Origin: Limnohabitans sp. Bal53
GTDB taxonomy: Bacteria > Pseudomonadota > Gammaproteobacteria > Burkholderiales > Burkholderiaceae_C
Assembly: GCF_003063355.1 (NCBI RefSeq)
Contig: NZ_NESH01000005.1
Location: 124,001-188,000 of the forward strand
DNA length: 64,000 nucleotides
Direction: 5' to 3'
This document shows positions 54,599-62,406 of this stretch, piece after piece. Every line of letters starts with the position of its first letter. The stretch's first letter is position 1. The translations under genes were made by a program, and so were the position numbers. Under the pieces are notes generated by a model, which had not been told where the DNA came from, did no database searches, and was given only the letters and a program-made list of their open reading frames with translations.

Positions 54599-55658
54599 TG
54601 CCGTTTTGACGGTTGCACTCTTGGCGGTGGCTGGTGTGGCCGCCGCACAAAGCGCCAAATACCCCGGTGTGGGCCGAGATGCCACGCCCAAAGAAGTGGC
54701 CAAGTGGGACATCGATGTGCGCCCTGACTTCAAGGGTTTGCCTGCCGGTTCTGGTTCGGTTGCCAAAGGCCAAGACGTGTGGGAGGGCAAATGCGCCCAT
54801 TGCCACGGTGTTTTTGGTGAGTCTGGCGAAGTTTTCAGCCCTTTGATTGGTGGCGTCACTGCCGAAGACATCAAAACGGGTCGTGTGGCCAATCTGAACC
54901 GTACTGATTACCCTGGCCGCACCACCATCATGAAGGTGGCCACAGTCTCGACTTTGTGGGACTACATCAACCGCGCCATGCCTTGGACCAACCCCAAGAC
55001 ATTGACCACGGAAGAGGTCTATGCCGTTACGGCGTTCTTGTTGAACCTGGCGAATATCGTGCCTGAGAACTATGTGTTGTCAGACAAAAATATCGCTGAA
55101 GTGCAGGCTCGTATGCCCAACCGCAATGGCATGACCACAGCCCATGCGATGTGGCCAGGCAATGAATTTGGCGGTGTCAAAAAGATTGACACCAACAACA
55201 AGATTTGCATGAAGGACTGCACGCCAGAGCCAAAAGTGGCCTCGTTCTTGCCTGACTTTGCGCGCAATGCCCACGGCAATTTGCAAGAGCAAAACCGCAT
55301 CGTGGGTCCACAACGCGGTGCTGACACCACCAAGCCTGAAGCCAAAGCAGGAATGCCAGTGTCAGCCGCAGCCCCAGCGGTGGTTGCTGCCAAGCCTGAA
55401 AATAACGAAGCCAAGGCTGCGATTGCACTCCTGAACAAGTACAGTTGCACCGCTTGCCACGGCGTGGACAAGAAAATTGTCGGCCCAGGCTTCAATGAAG
55501 TTGCCAAAAAGCAAGCCGGAAAAACCGACTACTTGGTGGGCAAAATCAAGGCCGGTGGTGTGGGTGTGTATGGTCAAATCCCTATGCCCGCACAATCGCT
55601 GCCTGACGCCGATGCCAAGCAAATTGCCGAATGGATTTCCAAGGGGGCCAGCAAGTAA
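54582..55658 (+). CDS. soxD: SoxD, dihaem cytochrome c subunit of sulfane dehydrogenase
   Basis: The 358-residue precursor has a signal peptide (AVLTVALLAVAGVAAA) and two haem motifs, CAHCH in the N-terminal domain and CTACH in the C-terminal domain. A proline/alanine linker joins the two domains. The C-terminal domain resembles the free cytochrome encoded at 49931 (KKIVGPGFNEVAKK). It accepts electrons from SoxC. The reading frame overlaps the end of soxC. Confidence 0.95.
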   Translation: MSRFRNAVLTVALLAVAGVAAAQSAKYPGVGRDATPKEVAKWDIDVRPDFKGLPAGSGSVAKGQDVWEGKCAHCHGVFGESGEVFSPLIGGVTAEDIKTGRVANLNRTDYPGRTTIMKVATVSTLWDYINRAMPWTNPKTLTTEEVYAVTAFLLNLANIVPENYVLSDKNIAEVQARMPNRNGMTTAHAMWPGNEFGGVKKIDTNNKICMKDCTPEPKVASFLPDFARNAHGNLQEQNRIVGPQRGADTTKPEAKAGMPVSAAAPAVVAAKPENNEAKAAIALLNKYSCTACHGVDKKIVGPGFNEVAKKQAGKTDYLVGKIKAGGVGVYGQIPMPAQSLPDADAKQIAEWISKGASK

Positions 55659-55727
55659 TTCGGGGTTTCCCCGTTGTACCGCTGAACCTGTTTCTGTAGC
55701 ATCAATCAATCATCAAGGAGATATCAG

Positions 55728-56183
55728 ATGCAAAACCGTCGCGAGACACTCAAGCAAACAGCTGTTGTGGCTGGCCTCTTGGCCACTGCGGGCTTCCCAC
55801 AGTTCGCCCACGCAGCATTCAACAAAGCCGCATTCGACGCCAAGTCGGTGCAAGACGCGATCAAAGCAGCCGGTGGCAGCAGCTTGGTCGAGAGCAAAGA
55901 CGTGACCATCACCGGTCCAGACATTGCTGAAAACGGTGCTGTGGTGCCTTTGGGTGCCAGCACAGCTATGGCAGGCGTCAAGCACATGTTGATTTTGGTC
56001 GAGAAGAACCCAGCCGCTTTGGTGGCCATGTTCCATGTGACCGATGCTGTGGAAGCCGCTTTCACAACCCGCGCCAAGATGGGCCAGTCTTCTGATGTCT
56101 ACGCCGTGGCCATCATGAACGACGGCAAGGCCATGTGGGCCAAGAAAGAAGTCAAAGTCACTTTGGGTGGTTGCGGCGGTTAA
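55728..56183 (+). CDS. soxY: SoxY, sulfur-carrier subunit
   Basis: The 151-residue precursor has a Tat-like signal (NRRETLKQTAVVAG) and ends in the swinging-arm motif GGCGG, whose cysteine C149 carries the sulfur substrate. AAGGAG precedes the start. It pairs with SoxZ, the next gene. A small CGGGG-TTT-CCCCG hairpin lies in the 69-bp gap after soxD. Confidence 0.97.
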   Translation: MQNRRETLKQTAVVAGLLATAGFPQFAHAAFNKAAFDAKSVQDAIKAAGGSSLVESKDVTITGPDIAENGAVVPLGASTAMAGVKHMLILVEKNPAALVAMFHVTDAVEAAFTTRAKMGQSSDVYAVAIMNDGKAMWAKKEVKVTLGGCGG

Positions 56184-56239
56184 TCCCCGACATTCACTTC
56201 GAACCCACATTGATTCATTGAAAGATTTAGGAGAAAAAA

Positions 56240-56551
56240 ATGGCAGATCCAATGCGCATCCGTGCCCAAGCATCGGGCGAAAAAGCAACCGTTCGTGTGC
56301 TCATGAGCCACGAAATGGAATCCGGCCAGCGCAAAGACGCTTCCGGCAAAACCGTGCCCGCATGGTACATCCAAGAAGTCACAGCCAAGCTCAACGGCAA
56401 GGATGTGTTCTCGGCTGAGTGGGGCCCCGCAGTGTCCAAGAACCCTTTCCTGCAGTTCGCAGTCAAAGGCGCCAAAGCCGGTGACAAAATTGCAGTGACA
56501 TGGAAAGACAACAAGGGCGAAACCCGCACAGACGAAGCCACGGTGTCGTGA
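56240..56551 (+). CDS. soxZ: SoxZ, SoxY partner
   Basis: The 103-residue protein has no signal peptide, as expected, because SoxZ is exported with SoxY by hitchhiking. MRIRAQASGEKATVRVLMSHEME and PFLQFAVKGAKAGDKI are typical. TTAGGAG precedes the ATG. A hairpin follows between this gene and soxA. Confidence 0.96.
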   Translation: MADPMRIRAQASGEKATVRVLMSHEMESGQRKDASGKTVPAWYIQEVTAKLNGKDVFSAEWGPAVSKNPFLQFAVKGAKAGDKIAVTWKDNKGETRTDEATVS

Positions 56552-56570
56552 TCGTTTAGAACCAGGTAGC

Positions 56571-56599
56571 AAACGCGGTCATCGTAAGATGCCGCGTTT
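56571..56599 (+). other. Attenuator-like hairpin between soxZ and soxA
   Basis: AAACGCGG at 56571-56578 pairs with CCGCGTTT at 56592-56599, and CATC with GATG inside, around GTAA with a single bulge. It is followed by a T-rich stretch, but the T-run is interrupted. It lies 26 bp before the soxA start and might reduce soxAXB transcription relative to soxCDYZ. Confidence 0.6.
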
Positions 56600-56624
56600 A
56601 TTCATTTTTAAAAAGAGGAAGACA

Positions 56625-57425
56625 ATGAATAAGCACAACAAAACAGCAGTCCTTCTGGCTGCTTTGCCTTTGATGTTTTCAAGTTTGGCTTCGGCCCAAA
56701 CTCAGGCTGAGAAAGACATTGACAAATACCGTGAAATGATCGCGGACGGAAATCCCGCTGATCTGTGGGACGCCAAAGGCGAGGCCCTCTGGAAGAAAAA
56801 AACGGGCCCTAAGAACGCTTCTCTTGAGCAATGTGACTTGGGTCTTGGCCCAGGTGTTGTCAAGGGTGCTTATGTCAGTCTTCCTCGTTATTTTGCCGAC
56901 GCCAACAAAGTCATGGACTTGGAAGTGCGACTGTCCTACTGCATGAAGACTTTGCAGGGCATTGACGTCAAAGATCAGGATTACAACAAAGGCGATCACA
57001 AAAACATCATTGCACTGGCAACCTACGTGGCGGCAGCTTCGCAAGGCATGCCAGTCAACGTGCCTCAGTCGCACCCCGAAGAAAAGCGCATGTACGAAAC
57101 AGGCAAGATTGCTTTCTTCTACCGCGCTGGCCCCTATGACTTTTCCTGCGCCACTTGTCACAACGCAGATGACAAGCGAATTCGTCTTCAAGGCCTCCCT
57201 AACCTGACCAAGAACGAGCCAGCTGGCCGTGCATTCACTTCGTGGCCTGCATACCGTGTCAGCAACGCTCAGTTGTGGCCCATGCAGAAACGAATTGATG
57301 ATTGCTTGCGTCTGCAGCGTTTTCCTGCTCCAAAGTTTGGTTCGGAAGCCACCATCGCATTGTCTGTTTACATGGGTGTCAATGGTAAAGGCGTAAAGTC
57401 TTTGGCCCCTGCCATCAAACGTTGA
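56625..57425 (+). CDS. soxA: SoxA, haem-thiolate cytochrome c
   Basis: The 266-residue precursor has a signal peptide (VLLAALPLMFSSLASA) and one haem site (C175, C178, H179 in CATCH). The catalytic, sulfur-modified cysteine ligand is C227 in DDCLRLQRF. C70 and C106 replace the first haem site by a disulfide, so this is a monohaem SoxA. It forms SoxAX, which couples thiosulfate to SoxY. AGAGGAAG sets the start at 56625. Confidence 0.95.
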   Translation: MNKHNKTAVLLAALPLMFSSLASAQTQAEKDIDKYREMIADGNPADLWDAKGEALWKKKTGPKNASLEQCDLGLGPGVVKGAYVSLPRYFADANKVMDLEVRLSYCMKTLQGIDVKDQDYNKGDHKNIIALATYVAAASQGMPVNVPQSHPEEKRMYETGKIAFFYRAGPYDFSCATCHNADDKRIRLQGLPNLTKNEPAGRAFTSWPAYRVSNAQLWPMQKRIDDCLRLQRFPAPKFGSEATIALSVYMGVNGKGVKSLAPAIKR

Positions 57426-57444
57426 TCAGGACTGGAGTAATCAC

Positions 57445-58068
57445 ATGAAAAAATCCACTTACATTTTGCTGCCGGTGGCAGCGGTCTTTTTGGCTGGTTG
57501 CGCATCCATGATGCCAACTGACTACAAAAAAATGACCAAAGACATGTTGTTTTCGTCGTTTCAAACCAAAGGCATTGCCACGATTGATCGACTCAATCAG
57601 GATGAAATCCAGGCAGCTTGCTCTGAAGCGGAGTTGACCGGCAAAGACTTGAGCGAGGCCACTCGCAAGCGTCTTGAAGAGCAAGAGTTGGCGAAGGTCA
57701 AATACCCTGCCAACGGTCAGTACTTTGGAGATTGGGCCAAGGGCGAGAAGATCGCCCAAAACGGTAGGGGCATGGCTTGGTCAAACAAGGCCGATACGGT
57801 CAATGGCGGCAATTGCTACGCATGCCACCAGTTGAGCAAGAAGGAAATTTCTTACGGCACCTTGGGTCCCAGTCTTTACCACTACGGTAAATTGCGCGGA
57901 GATTCCGAAGCGATCGTGAAATACACATGGGGTAAGTTGTACAACGCCAAAGCCTATAACGCTTGCACCAACATGCCACGGTTTGGCCACTTGAAGGGCC
58001 TGACCGAATCGCAGTTGAAAGATGTGATGGCTTTGTTGATGGACCCTAAGTCACCTGTCAACAACTGA
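57445..58068 (+). CDS. soxX: SoxX, monohaem cytochrome c, apparently a lipoprotein
   Basis: The 207-residue precursor has one haem motif (C124, C127, H128 in NCYACHQL) and the axial-methionine region NMPRFGH. The signal peptide ends in a lipobox (FLAGC, C19), so the mature protein would be lipid-anchored, unlike the soluble SoxX described in model organisms. An extra segment of some 70 residues precedes the haem domain. It lies 19 bp after soxA, and a strong terminator follows. Confidence 0.94.
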   Translation: MKKSTYILLPVAAVFLAGCASMMPTDYKKMTKDMLFSSFQTKGIATIDRLNQDEIQAACSEAELTGKDLSEATRKRLEEQELAKVKYPANGQYFGDWAKGEKIAQNGRGMAWSNKADTVNGGNCYACHQLSKKEISYGTLGPSLYHYGKLRGDSEAIVKYTWGKLYNAKAYNACTNMPRFGHLKGLTESQLKDVMALLMDPKSPVNN

Positions 58069-58077
58069 CCTTGCTCA

Positions 58078-58107
58078 AGTCCAACCTTTCGGGGTTGGAC
58101 TTTTTTT
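58078..58107 (+). terminator. Intrinsic terminator between soxX and soxB
   Basis: AGTCCAACC at 58078-58086 pairs perfectly with GGTTGGACT at 58093-58101 around a six-base loop. A run of seven T residues ends at 58107. The soxB start codon is only 28 bp downstream. Confidence 0.93.
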
Positions 58108-58134
58108 GGTTTACATATATCAGTGATTGCAAAT

Positions 58135-59868
58135 ATGAATCTCTCCAAACGCGAATTTATCCAAGTCATGGGCGCCGGCACGATGGCTGGCATGAGCATG
58201 GGCGCTTATGCCCAATCCAGTGCCAGCACAGCAGCCAACGGCCTGTATGACATTCCCAAGTTCGGCAATGTGTCCTTTTTGCACATGACCGATTGCCATG
58301 CGCAGCTCAAGCCGATTTATTTCCGCGAGCCCAGCATCAACTTGGGCATTGGCTCCATGCAGGGGAACCTGCCGCATTTGGTGGGTGAGTATTTGTTGAA
58401 AGTGGCCAAAATCCGCCCGGGCACTGCAGAGGCTCATGCCCTGACTTATTTGGATTATGAGAAAGCTGCCAAGCGTTATGGCAAGGTCGGTGGTTTTGCG
58501 CATTTGGCCACACTGGTCAAGCGCATGAAGGCCAGCCGCCCAGGCGCTTTGTTGCTGGACGGTGGTGACACTTGGCAGGGCTCTGGCACCAGCTTGTGGA
58601 CCAACGGCCAGGACATGGTTGACGCCTGCAAACTGCTGGGCGTGGACGTGATGACCGGCCACTGGGAATTCACCCTGGGCATGGAGCGCGTCAAGGAAAT
58701 CGTTGAAAAGGACTTTGCAGGCAAGGTCGACTTTGTGGCCCAAAACGTCAAGACCAACGACTTTGGCGATCCAGTGTTCAAGCCCTATGTGATCCGCGAG
58801 ATCAACGGCGTGCCTTGCGCCATCATTGGCCAGGCCTTCCCGTACACCCCGATTGCCAACCCACGTTACATGGTGGCCGATTGGGAGTTCGGCATCCAGG
58901 ACGAGAACATGCAAAAGATGGTGGACGAAGCCCGTGGCAAAGGTGCCCAGGTCGTGGTCGTCATCAGCCACAACGGCATGGACGTGGACCTGAAAATGGC
59001 CAGCCGCGTCAGTGGCATCGACGCCATCATGGGCGGCCACACACACGACGGTATGCCTGTGGCCTCGATCGTGTCCAACAAGGGTGGCAAGACCCTGGTG
59101 ACCAATGCCGGCTCGAATGGCAAGTTCCTGGGCGTGCTCGACTTTGAAGTTAAGGATAAAAAAGTCAGCGACTTCCGCTACAAACTGCTGCCCGTGTTCT
59201 CCAACATGCTGCCCGCCGACAAAGAGATGGACGCCTTGATCACCAAGATCCGCGCACCCTACGAAAGCAAGTTGGCCGAAAAACTGGCCGTGACCGATGG
59301 CTTGCTCTATCGCCGTGGCAACTTCAACGGCACGGGTGACCAGTTGCTGGTTGATGCGCTGCTGGACGTGCAAGGTGCTGACATCGCGTTCTCGCCCGGC
59401 TTCCGTTGGGGCACCACGCTCTTGCCGGGTCAGGCCATCACGCGCGAATGGCTGCTCGACATGACTGCCACCACCTACTCGTATGCCACCGTGACCGAGA
59501 TGACGGGCGAGACCATCAAGACCGTGCTTGAAGACGTGGCCGACAACCTGTTCAACCCAGACCCTTATTACCAGCAAGGTGGCGACATGGTGCGTGTGGG
59601 CGGCTTGAGCTACAGCTGTAACCCTGTGGAGAGCGCTGGCAAGCGCATTGGTGATTTGCGCCTGAAAGGCCAGCTCATCGAGGCGGGCAAAAAGTACAAG
59701 GTCGCTGGCTGGGCCCCTGTGGCCGAAGAAGCCCGCAACCAGGGCAACAAGCAAGTTTGGGAAGTGGTCGAGACCTGGCTCAAGGCGCAAGGCGGCCGTA
59801 TCAAACCACGCCAGCTCAACGCCCCCAAAATCATGGGCGCTTTGCCCAACAAAGGCTACGCGGTTTGA
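58135..59868 (+). CDS. soxB: SoxB, dimanganese sulfate thiohydrolase
   Basis: The 577-residue precursor has a Tat-type signal (SKREFIQVMGAGTMAG). Metal motifs are HMTDCHAQ, DGGDTWQGSG, TGHWEFT, SHNGMDVDLK and GGHTHDGMP. It releases sulfate from SoxY-cysteine-S-sulfonate. The start at 58135 agrees with the family; a GTG at 58123 is in frame. No Shine-Dalgarno sequence is visible, and a terminator lies directly upstream, so expression may be leaderless or depend on read-through. Confidence 0.96.
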   Translation: MNLSKREFIQVMGAGTMAGMSMGAYAQSSASTAANGLYDIPKFGNVSFLHMTDCHAQLKPIYFREPSINLGIGSMQGNLPHLVGEYLLKVAKIRPGTAEAHALTYLDYEKAAKRYGKVGGFAHLATLVKRMKASRPGALLLDGGDTWQGSGTSLWTNGQDMVDACKLLGVDVMTGHWEFTLGMERVKEIVEKDFAGKVDFVAQNVKTNDFGDPVFKPYVIREINGVPCAIIGQAFPYTPIANPRYMVADWEFGIQDENMQKMVDEARGKGAQVVVVISHNGMDVDLKMASRVSGIDAIMGGHTHDGMPVASIVSNKGGKTLVTNAGSNGKFLGVLDFEVKDKKVSDFRYKLLPVFSNMLPADKEMDALITKIRAPYESKLAEKLAVTDGLLYRRGNFNGTGDQLLVDALLDVQGADIAFSPGFRWGTTLLPGQAITREWLLDMTATTYSYATVTEMTGETIKTVLEDVADNLFNPDPYYQQGGDMVRVGGLSYSCNPVESAGKRIGDLRLKGQLIEAGKKYKVAGWAPVAEEARNQGNKQVWEVVETWLKAQGGRIKPRQLNAPKIMGALPNKGYAV

Positions 59869-59918
59869 ACAGGGCGTGCAGTGCCATTTGGCGCTGCACT
59901 GTTTGAGGAGGGATCACC

Positions 59919-60917
59919 ATGAAAAGAAGACAACTGTTATGGGCCAGTGCGGCCATCGGTGGCGTGGCCATGTGGCCCGAGGCGCGATTGTTGGCGCAGC
60001 AAGCGCAGGACTTTATCCAAGGGCCACCCGTTGCCGACATTGCGGCGCAACAGCTGTCTCCCCATGTGTGGATGATCTACTCCCCAGACGGATTTCCCAC
60101 CCCAGAAAACCGGGGCATGATGGCCAACGTGATCTTTGTGGTCACCACGGCCGGGGTGGTGGTGATCGATTCGGGGGCCTCGCTCCAAATTGGCCAAATG
60201 GCCATCCGCATGATCCGCAAGGTGACCGACAAACCCGTGGTGGCCGTGTTCAACAGCCACTACCACGGCGACCATTGGCTGGGCAACCACGCCTTCGTCA
60301 AAACCTACGGCGACAAGCTGCCCATTTACGCACTGCCCAGCACCATTGAAAAGCTCAAAGGCGCAGAAGGCAACTTGTGGCGCAGCCTGATGGAGCGTTG
60401 GACCAACCAGTCGACACTGGGCACTCAGGTGGTCTTGCCCAACACGCCTGTGCAGCATGGTCAAGTCCTGCAGTTCGGTGACGTGAGTTTGCGTCTTCAC
60501 CATTACGGCACAGCCCATACCCCTTCGGATTTGTGTGTCGAAGTGGTGCAGGACAAGGTGACGGCGTTGGGCGACATCGCCATGACCAACCGCATCGCCA
60601 ACATGGACGAAGGCTCCTACCCCGGCACCTTCAAATATTACAAAGCCCTGCAAGCCGCTACGGGCGATCAGCTCTGGGTGCCCGGTCACGGCCACGCCCG
60701 TAAAGACTTGCTCAAGACCTATGGCGAATTCATGGCCGGCATCTGGGAGCCGTGCCTCAAAGCGGTCGAAGACGGCAAGTCTGAGGCCGAAGCCAAGGCT
60801 GCTGTGATGAAAGACCCGCGTGTGGCCTCAAGGGCCAAGACCATGGATGGGTTTGATGGCAACATTGGCAAATACATCAGCTTGGCTTACTTGGAAGCTG
60901 AAAAAATCGCGTTTTAA
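59919..60917 (+). CDS. SoxH-like metallo-beta-lactamase-fold protein
   Basis: The 332-residue precursor has a Tat signal (MKRRQLLWASAAIGG). A metal motif NSHYHGDHWLG and later HHYGTAHTPSD and PGHGHARKD mark the hydrolase fold. It resembles SoxH and quinoprotein-associated hydrolases that accompany sox clusters but are not essential for thiosulfate oxidation in model organisms. GAGGAGG precedes the start, 50 bp after soxB. Confidence 0.85.
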   Translation: MKRRQLLWASAAIGGVAMWPEARLLAQQAQDFIQGPPVADIAAQQLSPHVWMIYSPDGFPTPENRGMMANVIFVVTTAGVVVIDSGASLQIGQMAIRMIRKVTDKPVVAVFNSHYHGDHWLGNHAFVKTYGDKLPIYALPSTIEKLKGAEGNLWRSLMERWTNQSTLGTQVVLPNTPVQHGQVLQFGDVSLRLHHYGTAHTPSDLCVEVVQDKVTALGDIAMTNRIANMDEGSYPGTFKYYKALQAATGDQLWVPGHGHARKDLLKTYGEFMAGIWEPCLKAVEDGKSEAEAKAAVMKDPRVASRAKTMDGFDGNIGKYISLAYLEAEKIAF

Positions 60918-60921
60918 AAGC

Positions 60922-60955
60922 AAAAAATCCGCACCGTTTTGAACGTGTGCGGATT
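60922..60955 (-). terminator. Intrinsic terminator downstream of tRNA-Arg
   Basis: AATCCGCAC at 60926-60934 pairs with GTGCGGATT at 60947-60955. On the minus strand the stem ends in a run of six T residues (A at 60922-60927). It lies just beyond the CCA end of the tRNA. It could also slow plus-strand transcription after the SoxH-like gene, but there is no T-run on that side. Confidence 0.88.
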
Positions 60956-60961
60956 CAGCAT

Positions 60962-61036
60962 TGGTGCCCCCGACAGGAATCGAACCTGTATCACTCCCTT
61001 AGGAGGGGAGAGTTCTATCCATTGAACTACGGTGGC
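60962..61036 (-). tRNA. tRNA-Arg (anticodon CCT)
   Basis: The minus strand folds into a cloverleaf. The D-arm is GTTC/GAAC, the anticodon stem CTCCC/GGGAG with loop CTCCTAA, and the T-arm ACAGG-TTCGAAT-CCTGT. CCA is encoded. The acceptor stem pairs GCCACCG with CGGGGGC, leaving one A-G mismatch at the fourth pair. The 75-nt length and the anticodon identify the AGG-reading arginine tRNA. Confidence 0.95.
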
Positions 61037-61148
61037 ACACGACAAGGATTGTAATGGCCACAATCTTGAGTCATGGGGTTGTTTGATTTTCTAAATAGAG
61101 CCCCCACCGAAATGCAACGAGCCCCTCCTGTGCAAGGCGGTGATGGCC

Positions 61149-62057
61149 TTAAAAAGCTTGGCTGTTCAGCAGCAGGTGATGTACATCGGTCAGCTTCTCA
61201 TGGACGCGACGGCCCTGAAAGAAAAGTTTGAAAGTGGTCCAATCCTGGCTGTGGACCAGGAAGGGGCCCGAACCGTAAACGCTTTTGGTCATGCCCGCTT
61301 TCAGCTGCAGCAGAGTTTTCTTGTTTTGGCTGTCCAGCACACAAACTTCTGTGTCAGCTTGGGCCTCCAAATAGACATAGTTGCCGGGTTTGAGAGGCTG
61401 AGTGGGGGTGTGGGTTTTGCTGTTGTCGCGGTGCTGCCAATCGCAAGAGTCGGACACGGCTGATGCGGAGCCTTTGGCTTGAAGATTGGAATGATCTGTT
61501 TTGGGCGCGGCAGCGACCAACAGCTCGGTTTGTGAGGGCGGGGTGGAGGACTGTAGCAATGGAGCTTTAGCTTCAGCAGGCGCTGCACTGGCCAACAAGG
61601 TGGGTGGATTTTCTTTTGCGGCCCAAGGTTTGAAGGCGACCAAAGCGACCGAGCTGAGCAAGCACAGCAACCAAAAAACAGGCTGCAGAAATATGCCACG
61701 GCGAGCGGTGACAGATGGCAACGCGATACTGTGTGGCTGTGCATCCGTCACATTGGCGGGCCAACTCGCATCGTGTTTTGTGGGGGCTGTGGAGGCAGGC
61801 GCTGGCTCATGCGGGTCGGCGAGCATGACGGGCTCTGGCAAGGGTAGCTCGTGCCCAAGATTTTTCAGCAGCTTGAGGCCTGTGCTGCGTTTGATGGCGG
61901 GGTTATAAAAACTGCTGCTGCCTCCCATCTCAAGCTCTCTGAGTTGGGCCACGGAGACCGTATTGCGGCGTGCAAAAACCAGTTCATCGATGCCTGCTGC
62001 TTCCCGCAAACTTCGCAAGAGTTGCCCATCTTCAGAACGCCATGATGGTTTGTTCAT
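61149..62057 (-). CDS. RodZ-like protein with N-terminal helix-turn-helix and one membrane helix
   Basis: The 302-residue protein has an N-terminal Cro/RodZ-type domain (LLRSLREAAGIDELVFARRNTVSVAQLRELE). One membrane helix (IFLQPVFWLLCLLSSVALVAF) lies near residue 130, followed by an alanine- and proline-rich linker and a C-terminal beta-rich domain (YVYLEAQADTEVCVLDSQNKK). RodZ links MreB to the cell wall machinery. This may be RodZ or a paralogue; the usual ispG neighbour is absent. Confidence 0.65.
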   Translation of the reverse strand: MNKPSWRSEDGQLLRSLREAAGIDELVFARRNTVSVAQLRELEMGGSSSFYNPAIKRSTGLKLLKNLGHELPLPEPVMLADPHEPAPASTAPTKHDASWPANVTDAQPHSIALPSVTARRGIFLQPVFWLLCLLSSVALVAFKPWAAKENPPTLLASAAPAEAKAPLLQSSTPPSQTELLVAAAPKTDHSNLQAKGSASAVSDSCDWQHRDNSKTHTPTQPLKPGNYVYLEAQADTEVCVLDSQNKKTLLQLKAGMTKSVYGSGPFLVHSQDWTTFKLFFQGRRVHEKLTDVHHLLLNSQAF

Positions 62058-62406
62058 AGGTGAATGCCAACTTTAGTCTTTGTCATGCCCCAAAAAAGGG
62101 CATTTTCAAATATTAATATATTTTTTCTAAATTTGTAAATAAAAACAGTTAGGCAGCTGATCTTGTTTGATCCGTTAGAGGCCAGATGCTTTATCGGATT
62201 GGAAACCCTGACCTTGTCGCGCTGAGTTTGAGGCGGATTGAGAGGTGCGGGCATCAGGTGCTTCAAGTTTCAAGCCGTGGGGTGCTTGTCAATTGCCATT
62301 TTTAAAGTATTGAAAGTATTTTGGTTTATTGTATTGGTATTTTAGTATTGATTTTGACGGTGAGGACCTATCGTTTTCACGGGGGTCGCTTCACTTGACA
62401 AGCAGC
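62058..62406. other. AT-rich intergenic region without a gene
   Basis: These 349 bases are markedly AT-richer than the surroundings. They contain AATATTAATATATT near 62116 and repeated AGTATT/TATTG units between 62305 and 62355. It presumably holds the promoter of the RodZ-like gene and the end of tamB. I see no RNA gene, no convincing short ORF and no clear terminator. Confidence 0.6.

Noticed and set aside
62054-62266. A 70-codon minus-strand frame upstream of the RodZ-like gene
   Set aside because: It lies in AT-rich intergenic DNA, has no ribosome site and overlaps the RodZ-like start.
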